From the NCBI GenBank assembly GCA_013399695.1, contig VXAU01004757.1, forward strand, positions 62,001-126,000: a DNA stretch of 64,000 nt. Reading direction: 5' to 3'. The stretch's first letter is position 1, and each line of letters opens with the position of its first letter. The notes beneath the pieces are model-generated. The model was not told where the DNA came from and did not search any database. It worked only from the letters and a program-made list of their open reading frames with translations. This stretch comes from Formicarius rufipectus (Eukaryota > Chordata > Aves > Passeriformes > Formicariidae). Shown piece by piece: positions 1 to 12,742 of this stretch. A program made the position numbers and the translations under genes.

Positions 1-1351
1 ATCTTTAATGCAGGCAAGAAAACATCACTTTTAAGTTAAAAAAAAAAATAAAAATATTTGTCTCCAGACCTTTAATTGTTTAATGCAATTCCCCTTGGAA
101 GATGTTCAGTTTCATCTATAAAATCATTTTTTTTTTTTCCCCAAAAGACTTACGAATATTTTGAAATATAAAGCTACTTACAAATTGTTTTGATGTTTCA
201 AATGAGTCAAACTGAAGTTGTAACAAACAATACAATTTACCATGCCTTCCTCCAGTCAATGTATGGAATCTCCTGAGAACAGTAGCTTCTGCCAGTTGGG
301 ATTTTGGTTATCAGAGCAGTAACGTTTTGAGTACCAAAGCTTGTTCTTTATTCACAGACAGAGAACTTTGTATTTAGCATAGAACTACCATGTATGCACG
401 TGCAACTGAATTGTTAATTTATAGGAGAAGATGAAAACCAGTATTTTCAGCGTAGTGTGAAAGACGACAAATAGTCAAACCAAGAAGGGACATGGACAAG
501 AAAGGAGACAGAGAGCCATAGCAGAACCAGTCAATTCAGCTGGACTGAAGTTGCCAGGCAATAACAGTTATTTATTAACAATATTAATGTTATATGTTTA
601 GCCTGGATTCTTAATAGGCAAAAGAATGTTTCAAAAAAAGGGAGGAAAAATGCTATTGCAAAGAGTTTCTGCGTATGTCTTCACAGGGGGTTTAAGGAAA
701 CATACTAAGCATTTGAAATCTTGCAGAAATGTCTAGAATCCCTTTAATGGTCTGTGTCCACCAAGTTTCAGAGGCAATTTCCAAAGAGGACACACTGCTG
801 GAGCACAGAACCCTGCAAGCATGCAGCATTCAGCTCTATCCTCTGGGAAGCACAAGCAGGTGTTTTGAAGGAATGCTTTGCCTGAAACCTGCCTTTTGAT
901 TATTGTGGCTTTGAAGACCTTCTGAAAAGAGAGACCTGACACGGGCACTGAGCTTTGTTTAGAGAACTTAATCCTCATTTTCCTAGCTGCTGACAGAAAA
1001 AGGCTATATTTTGCTTAAGGAAAAGATTCCTTTCTTAGAATCAAGGGATGAAAGTGGTAGAGAAAAGCAAACACCCCTCCCGAACAGCACAGTTAACACA
1101 CCCAACAGCTGACTGTTAACAGCAGTAGAAACATCCCTTTACAGTTCCAGTATATACAGCAAAGTAAAAAAATCTCTGCCAGGTGGCACTGGGCATTATA
1201 GGGATACAAAAAACACCCAAATAATAACATAATCCTGAGAGACATCGAGGTCCCCCCTGCTGTTGAAATGAATGGTGCAGAGAGTGATACAGATGTAACC
1301 TGAGCAGTTGCTTAAGCCATTCCAGTGCTATACTGAGCTCTATAAGAAATT

Positions 1352-1397
1352 AAAAAAAAAAAGAAAAAAAAAAGAAAAAAAAAAAAAAAAGAAAAAA
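1352..1397. repeat. Poly-A tract with sparse G
   Basis: A run of about 45 bases is almost entirely A, broken by single G bases at fairly regular intervals. It could be a simple low-complexity tract or the worn tail of a retroposed sequence. I see no recognisable retrocopy directly upstream, so simple repeat is the safer call. Confidence 0.85.
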
Positions 1398-1607
1398 CAC
1401 TGTTAATTTAAACAGGTATTCCAATCTTGGAGGCACACATTGCCACGAGCTTTGATTGCCATTAATTCTGAAATACTGGTAATGTGAGTCCAAAGAAAAA
1501 TTGTTCAGTGTTCATAGATTGATTTTTTTTTTCTTCTTCTAAGATCTTTCTTTATACCACTGGCACACAAACCTAGAAACTTTCAAACATATTGGGAAGT
1601 AAAGGTA

Positions 1608-1791
1608 AGGCACTGGAACAAGTTGCCCAGAAGACCTGCGGATGTCCCATCCATGGAAGTGTCAAAGGCCAGGTTGGACTGAGCTTTGAGCAACCTGGTC
1701 TAGTGGAAAGTGTCCCTGCCCATGGTGAGGAAGTTGGAACTAGATGATCTTTAAGATCCCTTCCAACACAAACTCTGTGATTCTGTGATAG
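1608..1791 (+). mobile_element. CR1 LINE 3' end, sense strand
   Basis: The stretch matches the 3' terminal region of avian CR1 retrotransposons. It has the 'cactggaacaagttgcccag' start, the middle with 'caaggccaggttgga'-like wording, and the terminal 'agatcccttccaac' block followed by the tandem 'ttctgtga' 8-mers that end CR1 copies. It is 5'-truncated and carries no reverse transcriptase, as is usual for CR1. Divergence from the form I remember looks modest, so it is not among the oldest copies. The open frame on the opposite strand across this copy is an artefact of the repeat. Confidence 0.92.
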
Positions 1792-2620
1792 TTCAATATT
1801 ACAGGCCAGTAAATACAATTTGAAACACTTCAGTTCATTCCATGAAGCAGTTCCGTTAACTTTCTCTTAAACAAAATCTTTACCCAGGAGAGTTTGTACT
1901 AAGTGTGCATTTGTTGGTGCTCCTGCAAAGAGCTGACATACCCTGGCCAAGTAATAAACCAGTAAACCCCTCTGAATGTACTAATTTTTAAGAGTTGGAT
2001 ATCCTGACAATGTCGCCTCCAAAGGAGTATGACAGCTCAGCAGGACTTTTCCAGTTGCTGCCTGTGGGAGGCTATGACAGGCTGTGCAATGGCACAGTGA
2101 ATGATGTTGTTCATCCCAATACTTGGACGCTGATGAGAAAACTGATGAGGAAACCAAATGGGTGGAGAAATAGACCTGAAAAGCTGAGAAAAAGCATTGT
2201 ATGTAAAACCAGTAAGAAGTGAGCTCAGAAATCAGGGCAGTGGGAACTTATAAACTCACATAAAGAGGGGAACAGGCTGGGGACAGTTGGGTCGAGTGAG
2301 AACAAGAGTTGGTGGATGTAGCTTGGAATGGCACTTTGATTTGTTCAACCTCATTACTTCCCAGTGTAAAAACTTTTCTGCAAGGTGCTAGCAAAATGAC
2401 CTGTCTCTTCCAAGGGCTGGACACACAAAGATTTGTAACCTATTATTTGTGCCACTTACTCTGTTCACTCAAGTGGAAAGTTTCGTGCATGGTCATCTTG
2501 CTGCATCATGCTTTGGCACAATGAGGGTGTGTGCTGCACGGGATGACTTCTGTTTTCCACGTGATTTTTTTCCAACTCTAAACAATAATCCATAAAGCTA
2601 AAGTATGGTAAAAGTACATT

Positions 2621-2690
2621 AAAAAAAAAAAAAGAAAAAAAAAGAAAAAAAAACAAACAACAAACCAACAACAACTCACCCACCCACTCA
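2621..2690. repeat. A-rich tract grading into A/C-rich
   Basis: A poly-A stretch broken by single G bases passes into AAC/ACC-rich sequence ending in 'cacccacccactcacc'-like words. It is low-complexity and non-coding. It belongs with the other A/C-rich tracts in the window. Confidence 0.8.
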
Positions 2691-4334
2691 CCTACTGAGG
2701 AGAAGGTTGAATTAGTGTTACTTCTGCAGGTTTAACAAAGAATATTCATTGTTGCTTGTAGAATCCTTTCTCAATTTTTTCCAGAAACTTACATGGTAGA
2801 TAAGGTAAATAACCATGAGTAGAAAAAACTATTTAAAAAGGGGGGAGGAAAAGCAATTATTTCCAAGAAATGCTACTACATGCTTTGCTATGACCTGTGA
2901 CCTGCTTCTCCCCGTGCCACCTGGGTGTGAAGCCAGCAGAAACATCCAAACCATTCTTTTCTCAAGCGATGCCAAGTGTTTTGCTCCACTTGTCTGCGTG
3001 CTCAACTTGAAAACCTAGGATCTAATCCGCAAGCAGACTGAGCACTCACAGGTATCACTGATGTCAGGAAGGCTGTGCACACTACCTCAACTAAGCGTGT
3101 CCCAAAGGATGAAGCCCAAAGTGCCTCAAAATCAAGCATGTAGCAGAACAAGGGCATGATGTCAACAAGTGGCTTTAGCCAACGTCAGAACACACTTCCA
3201 CTGAGAGAGACGGTCCAACCAAAAAACTGGTTTCCTTCTGTTTTGGCAGGGTTATTTTGCAGACACATTAGTGATCTGCTCCACTATGTTACTAAGTCCC
3301 ATAGAGAAGACAAGAGATGAATCTACATCAAGCAGTTGTACACTGTTACTTGCATGTTAAATTTTACCCAAATGTGAAACCACAGCCTGGGTGTCTTCTA
3401 GCCTGAACTGTCCTCAGACTCAATGCTCTCTCTGCAAAGTGGGGGGACAGATATCCCTTTGTCTAACCCTGTTCATTTGTAAAACTAAACTGAAGTTCCT
3501 GTGATAATACCATAATGATGAGTGCCTCAGGAAAAAAAAATGCAAGGAAATGAATAATTACAGCCTCAGCAGGGTTTGAATAGCATGTGGTAAATAAGGT
3601 GATGGTCACACATTGAACAGATTGAACAATACAGCCAAAATAAAATAATGAATAGGGTCTCATTAAGCGAGGGCTGCTCATCTTTTATACTGAAGAAAGC
3701 AGGGGTCCAGTGGAAAAGCTAATCTGTTATCATGCAATTGAAGACTGCACAGCAATGCACATGCACAGAGGTCAAACAAAGGTTGCATGTGCAACATAAA
3801 TGCAAACATTTTGAAAGCAGCATTAGTTAAGGGTATTTTCGTCTGTTTTTGTGCTGGTGTATGAAACTTAACAGGCAGTGTTTACAGACTTGACATCATT
3901 TAAGATCTATAAAATGTCTTTCTAAATGGCACGTTACTCTCCTTAAAATGTATTACATTAGGTGCATTAAGCACTTGGTTAAATTCTTCGGTTCAGATCA
4001 AGCAGAAGACCAGATTAACAGATTCAGTTTTAGAGTGCTGAAGATGGGGGACACACCTTTTCCCTGTCACAATGTCTCCTATAGTTCTTGCAAGGAGGCC
4101 AAAACATGGGTGCCTTCACAAATAAAGATCCTGTCTGAGAATCAGACGAATGAATGACAAACACTGTGCCTAGGTGAACTTATTCTCCATTATTTTAGAT
4201 TAAGCTGCCTCAATAAAAGCAATAGCAATGTAACCTGTCAGTAGCTTGTAGCCTAAGTGGGCTGCCTTAGGACCACTCAGATTTTGGAAGCCATTTAGTC
4301 CAGCACACAGAATAGCATCATGCTGTTACTGTTT

Positions 4335-4364
4335 TATATATATATATATATACACACACACACA
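4335..4364. repeat. Compound (TA)n(CA)n microsatellite
   Basis: About eight TA units (4335-4351) run directly into about six AC units (4352-4364), giving a compound dinucleotide microsatellite. It is likely length-polymorphic. Confidence 0.9.
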
Positions 4365-4407
4365 AAAATAATTCCTTTGTCACCAGTGGAGATACATTAA
4401 TTGGGAA

Positions 4408-4560
4408 TAGGTATCTCATAAACAGCTCCATGGAGTCAGACTGCATTATTATTTCCATTTTGCAGGAGAGAATGTGAAACGAGAGCAGACCAGATTCATA
4501 AAATCTTTGTGTCTAAGTCCTACAGAAACGAGCCAAACTTGGTTCCTCTGCAGAACTGGA
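4408..4560 (+). repeat. Possible ancient MIR-like SINE relic
   Basis: The core 'attattatttccattttgca', followed by 'gaatgtgaaacgagagcag' and later 'acagaaacgagcc', resembles in order the 3' half of amniote MIR elements (the 'attatccccattttacag...gaaactgaggc' block). Similarity is patchy and judged by eye. Unique sequence with a chance match is the alternative. Confidence 0.3.
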
Positions 4561-5883
4561 TTCACAAATCAGATGAGCATCTATGTGGGATTATAATACA
4601 AAGCTTTGCATCTTTAAAAGGTTTTTAGTGAACTGAATAATTTTATTTTTTTTTCAGAAAATTGAGCTGTATTATTGCCTTCAGTAAGGGGTCAGTTACT
4701 ACCACAAAAACATTAAACAGATGAGAGAAACTGCAGCAGAGGAGTGATGGGGTTTAATGGCTCTTTGACTTATTTTCTCCCTAATACTGTCAATTTATTG
4801 CATAAATAGAAGAAATAGTATGCCAATAAACACCGAAAATATAAGAAGCTGTCACAGAGTAAGAAAAATGTTGTCATTTTAGTTAAGAGTTTCAGAAGGA
4901 CAGATTTCTGCCCATCTTTTAGATCTATGTAAAAATACAACAGATATACACCACTATCTTATCTTAGCCCTGAAAAGTTCTTCTGATGTCAAATATGTTA
5001 AACCTAACCACAGGACGAAAGTGCTCCTCTAGCTCTTCAATCCAAGCATGGAAGGTGTTTACCCACTAGTAGAAATGCACTGTTTAGAGAGAAGCACGAG
5101 CAGTACACCACTCACAGGAATTTTTGCATTAATTCTCATTTTTGCTATTTCCCCTCCGCTTTCTAGAATGTCCATGGCAAGGCTACAGCCCTTCTACAAT
5201 GTAACACTCATCTAAGAACTGCCCACGGAAAGCACGAAGGTTCTTCCCAGAAGCAGCAATGTCATCTGAGTGCCCGGACATAAAAAACACACAGGTTGTG
5301 TTTGTTCTCAGTGGGTGCTGGTGCCCACGGCTGACAAGCTACAAATGCCATTCCCTCCTTGCTCTCTAAACATGCAGAGGACTCTCCAAACACTTTGCTT
5401 ACAGAACTTGCAGAGAAACAAGGGCTTTTTCACCTATTAAGAACAATGTGTTTTAGAGACAGAATTTATTTTCACTTATTTTTACATCAGCAAGGCTTTA
5501 TTTCTCTCTGTTACCCAAAATAACCTTAAGATACTTGACACAAAAGGAGGGCTGTACCATTAGGCTTATTTAATACACTTGTTGGCGGCAGGATGCTACC
5601 TCACTGCCCAAACATGTTCGAAGAGAAATAAGTTTGGTTTAAAAGGTTAATTTTTACACAAACAAAGGCCCAGGCAGTTTATGTGCTTCTGTAACTTAGT
5701 GGCATTCCATTTTATTTGTTTATGAGATTTAGTTTGCTTTTCTTTAGTAGAACTGTTTTGTTATTAAAGAAAACACATACAAGTCCGAAGCACATGTTCA
5801 CAGACCAAGAAAGTGCCTAGGGATTTTTCTGGCCCAAAGAAGAATTTCTGAGAGATTTATGTAAAAGTTACAATATAGTGTTT

Positions 5884-5975
5884 AAAAAAAAAAAAACCAA
5901 AACGAAAACCAAACCCAAACCAAACAAACAAAAAAACCCCACAACAAACCAATCAAACAAATAAACAAAAAAAAG
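5884..5975. repeat. A/C-rich low-complexity tract
   Basis: About 90 bases consist almost only of A and C, with words such as AAACC, AAAC and AACCCC and almost no T or G. It is one of several similar tracts in the window, all non-coding. Confidence 0.9.
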
Positions 5976-7119
5976 TACAATGACAGCAGATATTCGAGGC
6001 TGAATCCTTCTCAGGTTGTATAAAGCACAGCAGCTCCATCACAAAGAACACTCAGCCTAAGACAAGCATTAAAACTACTCAAAAACCAGACCAAAACCCC
6101 AAGTACTGTTAATAAACACCCACAAGGATAGATAGTATTAGCTATCTGCTACTAAAGATACTGGATCAATCATAAGCATTTTGGAGAATACTGTTCTAAC
6201 AGGAATCAGCCAGTAAAAATGTCAGAACATCACCACACTTCTGTATCTGGGTTTGCATGGAAACAGTAATCTAGGAGAAATGTGAATTGCTGTACATTTA
6301 ATACAGCCACTACCAAGGAGGAACCATTGCACATACCAGCATCTCTATTTCATATAGAGCAGCAATTCCATGCTCAAATTTTCCCACATGAACAAGTCTC
6401 TCCCTAGACAGTTTAATCCTCACTGTCCAGCTAAAATGCCTACTGCAGCTGTGCTCTCCCTATTCGCAGAAAGAAACTTCTCAAATTTTCTTCATTACAG
6501 CTATAGCTGGAATTTTTGCCTCCTCTTCTTTTTAAAGGAAGCAATGTTAATAATATCTGGACAGAATCAGTTACAAAATTTTATAAAAGCCATAATTACT
6601 GCAGACAATTTTTTACCTTCCCTCTTTTTATTTACGACTTCTGATAATTCTTATTTTCCAATTCATAAGACAACAAAACTAATAAATAAAGTACATCTTC
6701 AGGCAGCTACTAACAAGTGAACTTCTAAGAGAAAATACAGAAAACCACATTTAAAAAAGTAAGAAAGTATATGATATGTTCCTCCTCTTTGAAAATTGAC
6801 CTGAAAGAGTGCTCCCAAATCGAAATTTATTTACAAAATTGAAGTTGGTAATGACAGATTCAGAAGATAGCAATGTTATTTCTTCATCTGTAGCTGTATT
6901 TTCAGCTGGTGACTTTCCACAGGCAGCTATCACTCATTCAACAAAATCTACTCAGCGGTCCTTACTCAAACAGAATATATTTAACAACATTAAACAAAGT
7001 ACTGACTTTTCACTTGCTACAGTAGAAAAGAGTTTAGTATAATGTCACATTGACCCAATCAATATGCATTCAGATTTTAGAAGAGGCATTCAATTAATAA
7101 TTAAATTAATCTATTTAAT

Positions 7120-7147
7120 ACATATGTTGCTTGATCACAACATATGT
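7120..7147. repeat. Perfect inverted repeat, 10-bp arms
   Basis: Arms ACATATGTTG (7120-7129) and CAACATATGT (7138-7147) are perfect reverse complements around an 8-nt loop. Each arm holds a CATATG palindrome, so the site can form a small hairpin or cruciform. Confidence 0.9.
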
Positions 7148-9630
7148 CAATGTAGAATTCTACTGTTAATCATTACATTTCAGACTAGGATTTCTGTGCT
7201 TTTTCCTGCTAAAGGAAAATCTAGTGGGCTCCTGTAAAGGTTCAGTCTATATAGAAGTTGTCACCATTAGAAAAAGAATAAAGTTCTTTTATTGCTTAGG
7301 TTGACCAGACACAAAACAAAGGCTCGTATCAGAAACCTTAGATGGTATCTAACCCAGGTAAAAGAAGAAACTAAGTGCATTTGTTTCTGATGCTGTGCCA
7401 CTGATGCTGCTTTTCCTAGTGCTACTGCACAGTCACCAAGACAATTTGCATTTGGGAACAAAGAGAAATTTGCTAGAAACCTCCTGCAAATGAAACCCAG
7501 ATGCTCAAGCACAATCCCAGATGCCTCCTGCAGCGTGTGGCTTTGATAGATTAAATTGAGCTTAAGAAAGAGATGAAATATTTATGAAAATTAAATTTGC
7601 AGGATGCATGTCAGTAAGCTTGAAAAACATTTTTTTTCAAATGACAATAGGAAACCACCTTTTTCACCCAATTGGGTTAGGTGAGGTTATAGCAGTGGCA
7701 TTCATGCAGTTTCGCAGACACTTACCTTTCATGCACACTGATGAGCTTTTATTCAGACAACTCATTCCAGAAACAGGGAGCACAAATATACTGCCTCTGA
7801 CACCAGTGTATCAAACATTTAAAAACAACATGCTGAAATTAAATACTCTGTTTCACTCCTTATCCAACGAAAGTTTAGCATTTTGAAGGCTCAGAAAAAG
7901 CTCAAATCACATGCAGCATTCTGTGTAATGATATCGTGTACTGTACTGGACACCAAATCCTGTTGGAACAAACAAATCTGCCTTCTTCTACATTTAAGGG
8001 AATGTTATCAGACACTTAAGCAGATTAATACATCCTGAGACATCTTCAGGCTATTTGTTCACTGAAACTTCATACTCGTATTGGCTTCCTCAAAAGAGCA
8101 GTGGGAAAAAAAAAAAGTGAATGTGGTAAAAGAGAACAAAGCATAAACTAAGTAAGACAATTTACAATTAAATTAAATCATGCAAACATTAAATATCTCC
8201 ATTCTTCCACTGACAACTGTCTTGCATAAAATCTCCAAACACAACTAAAGCTCCCCCTCTCCGTGGTCCAGGTCTTGCCTATCTCAGTACATCTGTTATC
8301 ACCAGAGTAAGCTCTGATACAGGACATGATCAGGTTTTCCTTTCCTAGCTGTTACAGCATTTCATCCCTCTTTAGGCAACTGTCTTAGAAAGGGCATGCC
8401 CTTTCATGATGCTCTTCTGGAGAATTGAGAAATCCAGAAGAAATTTTTAGAAGTTAATACTTGTGATTATTTAGCAGTTAATTACTTCAAAATTCTGCTT
8501 GATACAAATATCCATTCATTTACAGAACTATGGCTCAATACACACAGATGCGATCTTAGCAAAGCAAACCAAGTACAAAACGTTAATATTTATACTGTGG
8601 ATTAATAATAAAAGGGCCATACCTCTCTGTGTAGCTCACTGAATACTTTTGAAACAGAAACCAAAAGGCCATTAAACTTCAGCAAAGCAGGAATGGAGAC
8701 AAATCTAACACTTCCCATCACCCCTGTGCTCCTCGAACACCTCCTGAGTGCATCAAAGGGCCACCGGATGAGCCAGGACAGCAGAGCTGTCTCAAAGGAG
8801 ATCAGGGGTTTATTTGAAGAAGCCCAGCAAGTGACATTTCCCAAACTCTCTTTCAAAAAAGGAGCGACAAATATCCCATTTCCTTTTCATGGAATGTTTA
8901 TATGCCAAGACTTGAGTACCTTTTGCGCTGCCAAGCTAATGCAAAGCCACATTTCAGCAGAGGAAGAACAATACTCTTGCTTAGTGTGCACATTTTGACT
9001 TGTAGTTACAAGAACATGCTCTGTCTGAAGCAACAGTCCAAAACTGCGCTGATAGAAGATCAGTGCTATTGCAATATCACCATAACTCCACAGACAAACA
9101 TAATAAAAATCAGTAGCCTTAGAAAATATGTCCCCTACAGTCAGCTTGCAGTGTCAAAAGTAGTAGAGCTGGAAACAGAAGTTAGTGAAAATACAAGGCT
9201 ATCCTTGGTCTGGATAACTAAACTGACACACTAGGCTTGCTCGTTTTTTAAAGGGGTTAAGCTTCTGCTTCTGCAAAGTACTCAAGGAGAGAGTAGTCCT
9301 GTCAGGTTCAGAAGGACAATTTACATTTAAAATCACACAGGCCTCTCTCTTAAGTAACCTGCTTAGTAAATGCTTAATAGTTACTCTGTCTAACACATGG
9401 CACATCTAGTTTCAGTCCACTTAAGTATTCTTTTTTCTAGTTATGAATCCAAAACAACAGGTATTAAAAAATCATGCAAGCGGAGTGTTTGCCACAGTGC
9501 AAAACAAGTCAGGTCTTTAAACCCAGTGTCTTTGTCAAGGCCAGACAAGAGAGGATGGGTAATAAACTCCAGTTCAGAACGAGTGGTGCAAAGTATGCTT
9601 GATATGTCCTGAGTTGAACCATATCTCCTT

Positions 9631-9659
9631 AAAAAAAAAAACAACAACAACAAAAAAAC
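9631..9659. repeat. A-rich/(AAC)n tract
   Basis: An A run is followed by four CAA-type units and another A run. It is a simple repeat with no coding potential. Confidence 0.85.
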
Positions 9660-10867
9660 ACAGAAGGAGAGAATAAAAGTAGGAAAGACACCAGTATTTC
9701 TATCTTCCCTCCAGGTATGATGCTGAAGAGATCAGATTTCAAGCATCTGTGATGCTCACCACAAGTTACTTTTATTGCTGATTAATAGTGAGAGATTAAT
9801 AGCTGGGGATACCACGTAACAGCTGCAGTCTAAGACTCTTGAACACAGACATGGTTATGCATTTAACAGCTGGGTTCAAACTTCCAGTGGATTGTGCCTT
9901 ATGGTAACTAGGATCAGTTTACAGTTGAAAAATTATTACTTTAAATGCACTTTGTACAACTATACCACACAGGTACCTGTAAACTAACACATCCCAAAGA
10001 TTACCTATCCTCAGGCTTCCTGAATCATCCTTCAATGTTCAGCACACCAAACACTGTCAGGTCCTATCTACTAATTCCCACAATTTTTAGCTGTAAGCCT
10101 GAGTGTCAAATTCCATCAGGGAGCAGCAAATATCAGAGGTGGAGGGGAAGGCCTGGCACTTCTCCAGACAACTAGACCAGCAGGTGAGCATGATTTTTTT
10201 CAGATTAAACCAAAGTAGATTGTTGCCTGCTAAATCCCTTGAGCAGTGAACTATATGACAAATAATTATACAAAAGAATTTTGTTACATCAGGTTTATAT
10301 ATTCACCATATTGCAATGATACTCAAAGTCCCTGTGGCTTTGGATCCATATTGTAAAGGTTGATATGTCACTCCACAGCATGAGGCTGGGGTACACCAAC
10401 AACTCAACACTACCGCTTTACATAGGCACAAGCATTATACTACCTCTCAAAGATACAACTGCCTCCTTCCCAGTTTTCTCATACTTTCTCCTCCATCCTT
10501 TTAACAAATGCTACATTTTAATTCAGAAGGACTCCTCTGTGATTTCCACATATCACTTTAAGACAAGGCTGTGACACAGTCAGTGCCTATTCAAAAGATG
10601 CTCATTTATAGCTCTTCTTGGGATTATACCAATGGTAGAGTAAGAAGATGGAAAAATCTTCAAAACCAATATTCTGCCTCTGTCCCATATGGGTAGGATG
10701 GGCATGAAAACCTCAGCTTTTTGGTAAAGCCCCATTTTCACAGTAACCGAAGGCTTACACTTCGTTCCATATATAGGAGGATTGATATAGTTAAGCAGTG
10801 TCAGATGCAAAGGATTTGGGTCAAAACTACAATTTTGCTCCAATGCTCAGTCTCTTATGCAAAAGTC

Positions 10868-10893
10868 TTTTTTTTTTTTTTTTTTTTTTTTTT
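10868..10893. repeat. Poly-T run of about 26
   Basis: An uninterrupted T homopolymer is followed by CCCC. It could be the reverse-complemented tail of a minus-strand retroposon, but no element is recognisable beside it. Its length will be unreliable in sequencing. Confidence 0.9.
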
Positions 10894-11562
10894 CCCCGAG
10901 CTGAACTTTGCTCAGATTATGGGATAAAAGACAGTTTTCAAAACAAAGAAGCAGTTTTGAAAAGAAGAGCTTTTGTCACCTGTTTCCTTTACAGTACAAC
11001 CCTCCAGGTTGCATCACCACTCAGGTAAACATTTTTTCTAGTAGGCCAAAAGCTAACTGGACTTCATTTTTTATGCTTCAGTCTTCAAACAAACAATACC
11101 TTTTCTGACTATATTTTCAAACATTTCCTTTGGAAAGAACCTCCTTAAGTGTGAATCTCAGTCTGGAAAATTACCCTCTCCAAGTCTGTAAAATGGAAGG
11201 AGAAAACAGTGCTCAGTCCTAAAGCCTGAACACAAGACCTGCAGTTCATTCTGGCTGAATTGGTCTGCCTTTCTTCCTTACCCTTTGATCTTAAGCTTAG
11301 AGAAGATTAAATTCAGCCAAAAATACTCCAACAAACAGCTCTGAGCAACACCCAACACTGGTCACAAACAAACCATGTCAAAAATATTCCAGTTCCCTCC
11401 AGGACAAAATACAAGCCTTGTGGTCATACAGCAAATAAGACTGCATGTGAACTGGCTAGCGCTCAGAAATGTTCTTAAGAAGTTGGAGAAATGTTTGGAA
11501 GAGGCTATGGGGTGCTATTCAGACAGTATAATACAATACCCAGCCAGTATAACATATTGCAC

Positions 11563-11598
11563 GCACAAAATCAGTTGCACAAAATCAATTGCACAAAT
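11563..11598. repeat. 14-bp tandem repeat, about 2.5 copies
   Basis: The units GCACAAAATCAGTT (11563-11576) and GCACAAAATCAATT (11577-11590) are followed by a partial GCACAAAT. One substitution separates the two full copies. Confidence 0.9.
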
Positions 11599-11689
11599 AT
11601 AAAAAAATACTCAGGTCTGAGTTCTGCACTTTGAGGGACACACAAAGAGACTGAAAAATGCACAGTACAGTTTAGCAAAAGTGATTGGA

Positions 11690-11875
11690 GACACTCAAGA
11701 TCGGAAAAAGAGAACTGGGCTTCAACTGGCACAAAGATGATCAGAGTAGACAGTACACTTAGGAGTAATTTTTTTAGAGGAGAGAATAGGGAGACACTGG
11801 AACCAATTGCCTTGAGAACTGTGGTCTCCTCAGCACTGAAGGGAGGTCAAAAAACACGTCAGAAGGACTAACTAA
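11690..11875 (+). mobile_element. Old, diverged CR1 fragment
   Basis: In order, the stretch carries a diverged 'agagaactgggcttcaact', an 'attaggaaaaatttcttcac'-like block, 'cactggaaccaattgcc', 'ctgtggtctcctcagcactg' and 'ggtcaaaaaacacgt'. These correspond to successive parts of the CR1 3' region just upstream of its terminus. The canonical 3' end is not visible, and divergence is much greater than in the 1.6-kb copy. The order of matches supports CR1; each single match alone would be weak. Confidence 0.5.
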
Positions 11876-12711
11876 ACCCTCAATATCTAGTGCAAATCAT
11901 CCATTACATTAATGATATATTAGATATTAGCAACCATGTGGAACCATCAGGATCTCCCCAGGCAAAGGAATAGACAAAGGGCAAACTCCACAGGCTAGCA
12001 ATTCTTGTCCTCACTATGACTATTTTGCACAGAAACAAATTTAGTAAGCAAATTTAAGCTAGAATTAATGTAGCTTTAGAAAGTCTTGATTTCAGCCTGA
12101 GGCATGGACTGAATTACTTTAAAGATCTCTTAATTTGATTTTAAGCTCTCTTTTTGAGAGTTCTGGCCTTGAAACTCACCCATAACCCAAAGGTTAGGAG
12201 AAAGCAAAATGTTACAGTGATGCAACATAACAAGAAATACTACATAAAGAATGCAATTATACAATGCATAGCTTTACAAGTTGCTTGGTTTTTTTCTATG
12301 GATTTAGCTCCTAAAATTATCCTATCCTCAGCTTCAATTTCCATCACTTTGCCTTTCTTTATTTGCCAAAAGATTTTGAGGTGGCTTTTTTCTTATGTTC
12401 AGTATTTCAGATAAGGACATGGAGCTGCTGAAGGCACCTGTGGGAACTTGCTTGGGCACTCCTTGGCAAAGGTACCCCAGCACAAGCCTCTCACCCTCTG
12501 AATAGTACTGGTAAACAAAAAATTCACAGCTCGCAGGAGGGGAAAAACCCTGTGCTGAACAAGCCACTTAGTTACATTTTCTAAAAAAAAAACTTGTCCA
12601 GCTGGTCAAAACTCAAGAAAAGATTTTACTCCCAGTTGACAGGAAGCTGGGAATATATTTCAAATGCAAGTTGTGAACTCATAAGCAGCTAGGTTTCAAA
12701 TAACTGGTGTA

Positions 12712-12742
12712 ATTTACAAGTGTCCTACTGACACTTGTAAAT
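12712..12742. repeat. Perfect 13-bp-arm hairpin, 5-nt loop
   Basis: ATTTACAAGTGTC (12712-12724) is followed by loop CTACT and GACACTTGTAAAT (12730-12742), an exact reverse complement. It is too short for a microRNA precursor and lacks a terminator-type U tract. A local template-switch origin is the likely explanation. Confidence 0.92.

Noticed and set aside
1573..1818. 81-codon minus-strand open frame
   Set aside because: It is the antisense of the CR1 copy at 1,608-1,791.
1945..2300. Possible LTR-like stretch with AATAAA and a 75-codon frame
   Set aside because: I could define neither TG...CA ends, a target-site duplication nor a primer-binding site, and the translated frame resembles no retroviral protein.
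8690..9000. Overlapping open frames on both strands (84 and 101 codons)
   Set aside because: The peptides are unfamiliar, and neither frame has a convincing acceptor/donor pair.
9440..9653. Region open on both strands for about 70 codons
   Set aside because: The wording looks mildly protein-like on both strands, but no family is recognisable and one end runs into an A-rich repeat.
11161..11215. MIR-like 'ctgtaaaatggaagg' word
   Set aside because: A single short match without the rest of the element in order.
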